A stretch of DNA of 64,000 nucleotides from Eupeodes corollae (lineage: Eukaryota; Arthropoda; Insecta; Diptera; Syrphidae): positions 283,689,679 to 283,753,678 of the forward strand of contig NC_079147.1 in the NCBI RefSeq assembly GCF_945859685.1, read 5' to 3'. The notes beneath the pieces were generated by a model. The model made no database searches. It was given only the letters and a program-made list of their open reading frames with translations, and had not been told where the DNA came from. Within the stretch, counting starts at the first letter, position 1. Every line of letters starts with the position of its first letter. Made by a program: the position numbers and the translations under genes. Shown in pieces: positions 58,557 through 64,000 of the stretch.

Positions 58557-60778
58557 CTACCCCAGGAATAGAATGGAAGAACTATGGCATAACAGTCAGT
58601 TAGTTGAAACTAAAAAAACGTCTTTTCTCAAAGGGTGTTTGCAAAGTTGGTGACCATGATTGCCTGAAAACGGCTCGAATGGTTGGTCTATAATATTAAT
58701 ATATCCATAAAAGATATATTTTTTAGAAATTTAGGTATCGAAAAAACATTGGTTCAAAAATTTATTTTCCTTTCTTTATTACAAAATTATGTCTTTTTTT
58801 GTCAAAAATTAAATTTTCGACTATATTTCTAATCAATATTAGATTTTTTGGATGAAATAAAAACAAAAAGTTGTATTCCTTTTAATTTTAGATATTCCTA
58901 ACCAGGGTTTCTTTTTCGTGATGTAGCCTTCTTTTAAAAGTTATTACAAGAGCACTTTGAAAAAAAGTATTGAGTATTATCAAAGCTAAAAAGGATTTTT
59001 ACGAAAGAAGAATTTATATATAATTTTAAGTTACTACATAATATCATTTGCTATACTTAAGGACAAATTCAGACAGAACGTTGATATTCGAGAGAAAACC
59101 GCAGGCTCTTATGAATATTCAGACCTCCCTTGGTTTTAAAAACCACGTTCCTATTAAAAAATCCTTTTAAAATATATGAAAATATTAATTGATAAATATA
59201 TTTTTTCTGATTTCCAAATTTATTTCACAACATTTCAATTAAAATTGAAATGCAATTGCGCCCATATACATACATACATCAATATGCACTATCAAACCCA
59301 TAGCCCGCAAATCATATGCATTGACATTATCACCATCAGACCCAGTTCCCATCATCATCGTAAAGCCTTTCTCATTATCAAAGTCAATGTTATTTTCACT
59401 TGCTCTACTTATTTAATTTTTGTTTTTGTTGTTAATAAATTCCAAAGCTATTTGCACTACTGACTCACTTTTGAAAACATTGATCTTCCATTTCTGAACG
59501 AGAGTGATAATCGAAATGCATTTTAAAAAGAACAAAATAATAATCAAAACAACAACACCAAGCATTATATCTCTTCCCAGCCCAAATATTTTATATACAT
59601 GTCCAATCTATCTTCTGTACCTATACTCGTATACAGTTATACACCCATTAACCTAGATTTTCATTGAAAACCACCCTATCGCATCTTGTTTCAATATAAA
59701 TAAACCATAATTTATATGAAATAAAAAGGGTGAAACATCACAAAGCGAAAATTCCAAAATATCATTGCGCGTTCTTTGTTTTCCATGATGTTGATGCATG
59801 TTTGTTGCTCCTGGTCCTGGTGCGGTGGTGTGTGGTTCCTTTCATCACCACAATTAAAATTTAAAATATAAAACAAATATAAATAAAATGACAACCGACC
59901 AACAATAAAAAGAAAACAAACAAATAAAAATCAATAATTGCATTTATGGAAATTTATATTATGGTCAGTCGCATATCAGTCCTTAGAAGAGGTATCTACC
60001 CCCCACCGAAAGCGAATAATCCAACCGAACGCGACCGACTAACCGACGCTATATGATGCGACGTGAACGAAGACACTTGTCCGCCGCACCACCACATCCC
60101 GATGTATATACGGCTGTGCACATATTGACGGTTTTTGTGTGCATAATCCAAATAATTGCGGGTATTCCAGTGGAGCGGACACCGCCGTTTTCGGGTATTA
60201 ATCGCTTGGATTGATTTCACAAAACAAATGCATTATTATTGAATTTTATTTTTTGCGGGCTGAGCTCCCGCGATGACATATTTCCCATATAAGAAATACG
60301 CAAATATTTAACCATAATAATTTACACGCAAATGAATTTTCGGGGCGAAGCGGAAAACAATGTGTGTTGTTTTGATTTACTTATATTTTAAATGTTTTCA
60401 GTTTTCGATGTTAATTCTTTTTTTTTTTTTTGAGTTGATAATGAGAAATTATTTTGAGATAAAATAAATAATTTAATTTATAAATAATACAAAAAACAAA
60501 AACAATTAAAGTTAATTGATTTACATTGTGCATTTTAAAAAAAGGCAGGTTTATCACAAAAAAAAAATCGAAATTCAAAAACATTTGTAATGTAAGTTTT
60601 AAGCTTAAATTTTATTACGGTGTTAAATTTCTACGAAAAAATTCAGTCTTCAAAACTACGATTTTTTTCGCTTTATTTACACAATACTTTTTCAAGGCAA
60701 TACGATGTCATGAATTGGAATCTTATCTGATAATTTTTTAAAAATCGGGTTTCTTAAATATACCTCTCTAATAAATTA
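58557..60778. other. Unique sequence with a GC-richer island near 60000-60200
   Basis: 59995-60200 stands out by GC content (CCGACTAACCGACG, CGGCTGTGCAC) but has no supported gene. The rest is AT-rich with short frames only. Confidence 0.45.
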
Positions 60779-62321
60779 AAAAGAAGGCTGGGATGCGACC
60801 CACACTAATAGCTTCCCATCCCGTCTGTCTATTTGTCTGGCTTAAAAGTTTGTAGTTTTTCGTGTTGGTTTCAAAAAGTTGTTAGTTTAATTATTCTTAA
60901 AACTTTTAAAATTATTCCTAATATTTTTCATATAAAGAAATAGTTTAGTTTGAAAATCTAAAATAGATTTTATTTTTTTTTATGAAAAAACGGACTGTTG
61001 GACTACTTAATATCGAAAACAAATATTTTCTGTACAATAAAAAAGAGTTGATAGGCAATATTTTTAATTTTTAAAAGCTTTTTGAGTCGTAAGAACATTT
61101 TTACCAGGTTTTAGTATTGTTTTTTGTTAGGTTTTTATTTTTTGAAAAAAACGGCTTATTCGTTTTTCCCTAAAATTTCACTAACTGTTCACAACAATAT
61201 TAAAAAAAAAAAATAAAATTAGTTTAAAGCCAATTCTTAAAGTTTTGAAAAGATATTTCTGTCGCAAATCAATTTTTACCAACTTTTATTAATTTTTTTG
61301 TTTAGGTTTTTATTTTTTGTGAAAACTGACAATACGATTTTTCTCAAAATGTATCCGAATGTTAAAAAAAACATTTCTCATAAAATACAATTAGTTAAAA
61401 GCCATAATCTCATATTTTTGAAAAGATATTTAAGCCGAAAATCAATTTTTACCAACTTTTGTTAAATTTTCTATTAAGTTTTTATTTTTTGTAAAAAAAC
61501 TGTCAATTTGATTTTTCTAAAAATTTGTCTTAATATTGACAACAATATTTTTTAATAGATTTAAGTAGTTTAAAGCCAATATCTCAGAGTTTTGAAAAAA
61601 TATTTGCGTCGATTATCAATTTTTACCAACTTTTATAATTTTTTTTTGTTAAGGTTTTTATTTTTTGTAAAAAAAACTGCCGATTCGATTTATCTGAACA
61701 TTTTTCAGAATCTTGACAACAATATTTCTTATGTGTAAAAATAAGTTGGAAGCCATAATCAAATTTTTGAAAAGATATTTGAGTCGATATTTAATTTTTA
61801 CCAACTTTCAGGAATATGTTTTTAGTTTTTTTATTTTTAATAAAAAAACTGTCTATTCGATTTTTCTCAAAATTTTACCAAACTTTATTTACCGTTGCAC
61901 AAAATTGTTTTGGAGATAAAATCATTTCGTATTCGTAAAATTTTCGAGGTAACCCATTTCTTTTTTTCAGTTTTTTTGATTTATAAAAAAAACGTTAATT
62001 GTTTTTTTTTTTTAATATATTTGTTTGGTATTACGTTACGATTTATGACGGTTCGTAAGATATTTAAGTTTTACCAAAATTTTCATCTTTTTTTTAAACT
62101 GCTATGGTAAAAAAAACCTCCCACGCAATTTTCTTGAGAGCCCTTTCCGCATCTTTCTGCCTTTTTATCTGCAAAACAAATTTTATTTGATGTCGATATA
62201 TCTACTGGTTCTTTATTTAAGGATTTTATTTCGACTCTAAGGACCTTGAAACGTCTAGAAATGCCAAAATGTGCAAATTGACAAATCGGAACCATTGCAA
62301 TAACTTCCTTAGGGAAGTTAA
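60779..62321 (+). mobile_element. Helentron copy R8 (full-length, longest tandem core)
   Basis: The 5' end is AAAGAAGGCTGGGATGCGAC with subterminal AATAGCTTCCCATCCCGTCT. Five core units follow, then the TTTTGTTTTGGAGATAAAATC block. Near the end come GACCTTGAAACGTCTAGAAA and ACAAATCGGAACCATTGCAA. The 3' hairpin is AACTTCCTTAGGGAAGTT, ending at 62321. The CGTACG-rich block is deleted. No coding sequence. Confidence 0.88.
61097..61870 (+). repeat. About 174-bp tandem units in the R8 core
   Basis: The landmark AATTTTTACCAACTTT (or near forms) falls at about 61097, 61271, 61443, 61617 and 61792: steps of 174, 172, 174 and 175 bp. Each unit also has GATATTTGAGTCG-type, TTTTTATTTTTTGTAAAAAA-type and GACAACAATATTT-type words. 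The regular step is close to nucleosome-repeat length. Confidence 0.82.
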
Positions 62322-62386
62322 AAATAATAAATAAAATTTATAAATCTAGCTTTTTGTTATTTGTCTTTAGGTATGAGATGACTTGT

Positions 62387-62693
62387 AGTACCCGTGCCAT
62401 AATGGTTGGTGCGTTGGACTGTCATGCCAGAGGTCTTGGGTTCAATCCCTGCATGTGCCACCTAAAGTTTAATTCACGGGTACTGCCTCTTGCGAGGAAT
62501 TGACAAATTATCCAAGAGTAATTCTTGTCATGAAAAAGTGCTTTCTCAAATGAGTCGTTCGGATGCGGCATATAAACTGTAGGTCCCCTCCATCTCTGAC
62601 AACAGTACTCGCACACAGGAATGATTGAGAGTTGTCAGTCACTAGGCCCTAGTTCACAACGAACTGTTGTGGCACCCAAATTATTTATTTATT
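62387..62693 (+). mobile_element. tRNA-derived SINE, copy 2 (most complete)
   Basis: About 307 bp, from AGTACCCGTGCCATAATGG to ATTATTTATTTATTTA-type 3' repeats. The target duplication is TATGAGATGACTT at 62372-62384 and 62694-62706. The head folds like a tRNA; the anticodon-loop position reads CTGTCAT, resembling tRNA-Asp(GUC). The body contains GAGGAATTGACAAATTATCC, the most conserved core TTCTTGTCATGAAAAAGTGC, and a 3' part ending in GGCACCC. Confidence 0.88.
62395..62449 (+). promoter_or_regulatory. Internal Pol III promoter (A and B boxes) of SINE copy 2
   Basis: A box TGCCATAATGG at 62395-62405 and B box GGTTCAATCCC at 62439-62449, 33 bases apart, which is normal tRNA-type spacing. The B box is one base off the tRNA consensus GGTTCGAATCC-type core. 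Transcription activity is not shown. Confidence 0.7.
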
Positions 62694-62769
62694 TATGAGA
62701 TGACTTATGAATCTTAATTTTGACTCTTTTAGAAATTCTCAAAATTCTTGAATATGATTCCTAGAAGTA

Positions 62770-63988
62770 CAGGATGTGCCAGAGAAACTTACTTATTTGA
62801 AAAAATTCCCGCGCGGTGAGTTGGTCGGGTAGAGGGGCAAGAGAGTTCGCATCTGGAGGGGAAATTCCCAAGTTTGTTTCTCCCTCCAATCAGTTGCCAT
62901 CATGCTCTGGTCTAGAGAGCAGCGGGCCTTCGCAGTTGAGAGCTTTTTTTCTAACGGTCGCTCACTTGTTGCTACGCAACGTGCCTTCCGCGCTCGCTTT
63001 GAAATTCCTCCTCACAGACTCGTTCCTGGCCGTAATTCGATTCTGTCGTGGGTTAACTCATTTCGGGAGTGTGGAAGTGTCGCTAAACTCTGAAATGCTT
63101 TTCAACGGACCATCAGAATTCCGGAAAATATCGGATAAGTGAGGCAGTCAGTTGTGCGTTCTCCCCGGCGTTCGGCTCGCAAACACCCAGCCCCGATTTA
63201 AAGACCTTAAATTTCATCCCTATAAAGTGGCTGTTGTGCAAGAATTAACTAACGCGGTTTTGTTGCCCGTCAAAATGCATGTGAAATGCTGACTGACAAC
63301 CTCCCTGAAGACGCATTCGTTTTTTTCAGTGACGAGGCTCATTTCCACATTTCCGGCTGCGTCAAGAAGCAAAACATGCGTTATTGGTGTGTTGTAAATC
63401 CACGTGAGCTTGACCAGAAGCCACTTAATTGTGAGCGAGTTACTGTCTGGTGTGCGATGTCAGTAATCGGAATAATTGGTCCTTTTTTTTTAAAGAAAAC
63501 GAACGCGCAGTTACCGTGAATGGGGCTCGTTACAGGAACATGAGGAATTTTTTCTCCCAAGACTCGAAGAAATGAACGATATTAACGTGCGGTTTCAGGA
63601 AGATGGAGCCACAGCACACACAGCACGAGACTCAATGAATTTGTTGCAACAACATTTCCCCGACCGCCCCATCTCTCTCAGAGGCGATCTTCAATGGCCG
63701 GCACGCTCTCCAGATTTGACTCCATGGGATTTCTTTTTATGGGGTTATTTGAAATCCCTGGTTTATGTCGATAGACTACGGAGTACGGACCATAGCACAC
63801 CTTAAGCACAACATTCGCGACGCCATTGCCAACATACCGATTGATATGCTGCGAAGAGTGGATACGAATTTCAAAAATCGACTTCATCAGTGCATGCGCA
63901 ATGGCGGTCGCCATTTTTGGGATATTGTATTTTCAAATAAAAACAAATTTTAAAACAATAACTGAAGTACTTTTCTTGGAACATTTTA
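62770..63988 (+). mobile_element. Mariner M6 (DD41D spacing), nearly full length
   Basis: The left end CAGGATGTGCCAGAGAAACT follows TA at 62768-62769. The right end, complement of AAATGTTCCAAGAAAAGTAC, lies at about 63968-63987. The length of about 1.2 kb fits a mariner. It contains most of a transposase gene on the plus strand. It lies just downstream of SINE copy 2. Confidence 0.8.
62902..63953 (+). pseudogene. M6 mariner transposase, frameshifted
   Basis: An N-terminal HTH reads WSREQRAFAVESFFSNGRSL and WVNSFRECGSVAK. After a decayed stretch with HPYKVAVVQEL come VFFSDEAHFHISGCVKKQNM (first Asp) and VTVWCAMSVIGIIGPFF. RFQEDGATAHTARDSMNLLQ follows with the second Asp codon at 63602-63604. 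Then SPDLTPWDFFLWGYLKSLVY has the third Asp codon at 63728-63730, giving 41 residues between. The tail is HNIRDAIANIPIDMLRRV and GGRHFWDIVF before the stop. The parts fall in three frames, so at least two frameshifts disable it, but all catalytic Asp survive. Confidence 0.85.
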
Positions 63989-64000
63989 AAAATTTCAATT

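Noticed and set aside
62387..62460. Stand-alone tRNA gene
   Set aside because: The tRNA-like head is followed by the SINE body and ATTT repeats, is bounded by a target duplication, and has three related copies in the window.

Overview
The window reads as AT-rich, repeat-dense chromosomal DNA from an insect, most likely a true fly. The evidence is the mix of rosa-type (DD41D) mariner transposons, Jockey-type retroposons, a tRNA-derived SINE and Helentron elements. No intact protein-coding host gene was found. Almost every recognisable coding stretch is a broken transposon gene or a pseudogene. This fits an intergenic region or a very large intron. All family calls are from reading translations by eye; no database search was run.

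Layout. 1-2511 is unique sequence. 2512-4634 holds a Helentron end, an RT fragment of a LINE, and an intronless CWF19L2-type retrocopy that ends in the LINE's 3' tail. 5174-9740 is one mariner (M1) carrying two retroposon insertions; the first of these itself carries a SINE. 11821-14300 is a cluster of Helentron copies with a 94-bp LINE shard. 17095-20720 holds a mariner relic (M7), a Helentron, a second mariner (M3), a SINE and a Jockey-type RT. 23884-26139 is a mariner (M4) split by a Helentron. 27660-29130 is a diverged higher-order tandem array. 31529-35545 is a Helentron stub, a LINE with a target duplication, a broken gene of unknown family and a mariner (M5). 39861-44386 is a Helentron that keeps a Pif1-type helicase remnant and has been hit by the longest LINE copy. 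46644-48961 is a Foldback/Galileo-like element with about 475-bp inverted repeats. 48969-51930 is a Helentron split by mariner M2, then another Jockey-type RT. 54930-55470 is a short tandem array. 56012-57356 and 60779-62321 are full-length Helentrons. 62387-63988 is a SINE and a mariner (M6). The intervals between are unique, with slightly GC-richer islands and triplet runs.

The elements form a layered history. Helentron copies share a palindromic 3' hairpin, a 5' subterminal inverted repeat and a core of about 174-bp tandem units, and they take up roughly a seventh of the window. They are the most frequent host for later insertions: four of five LINE-family pieces lie in or against them, and mariner M2 lies inside one. 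Target duplications (GAACTCGCCATT, GTGAACATTT, TTGAAAC, TATGAGATGACTT) let the insertion order be read directly. Strands of Helentrons are given in the sense of the helicase; copies lacking it are oriented by their ends.
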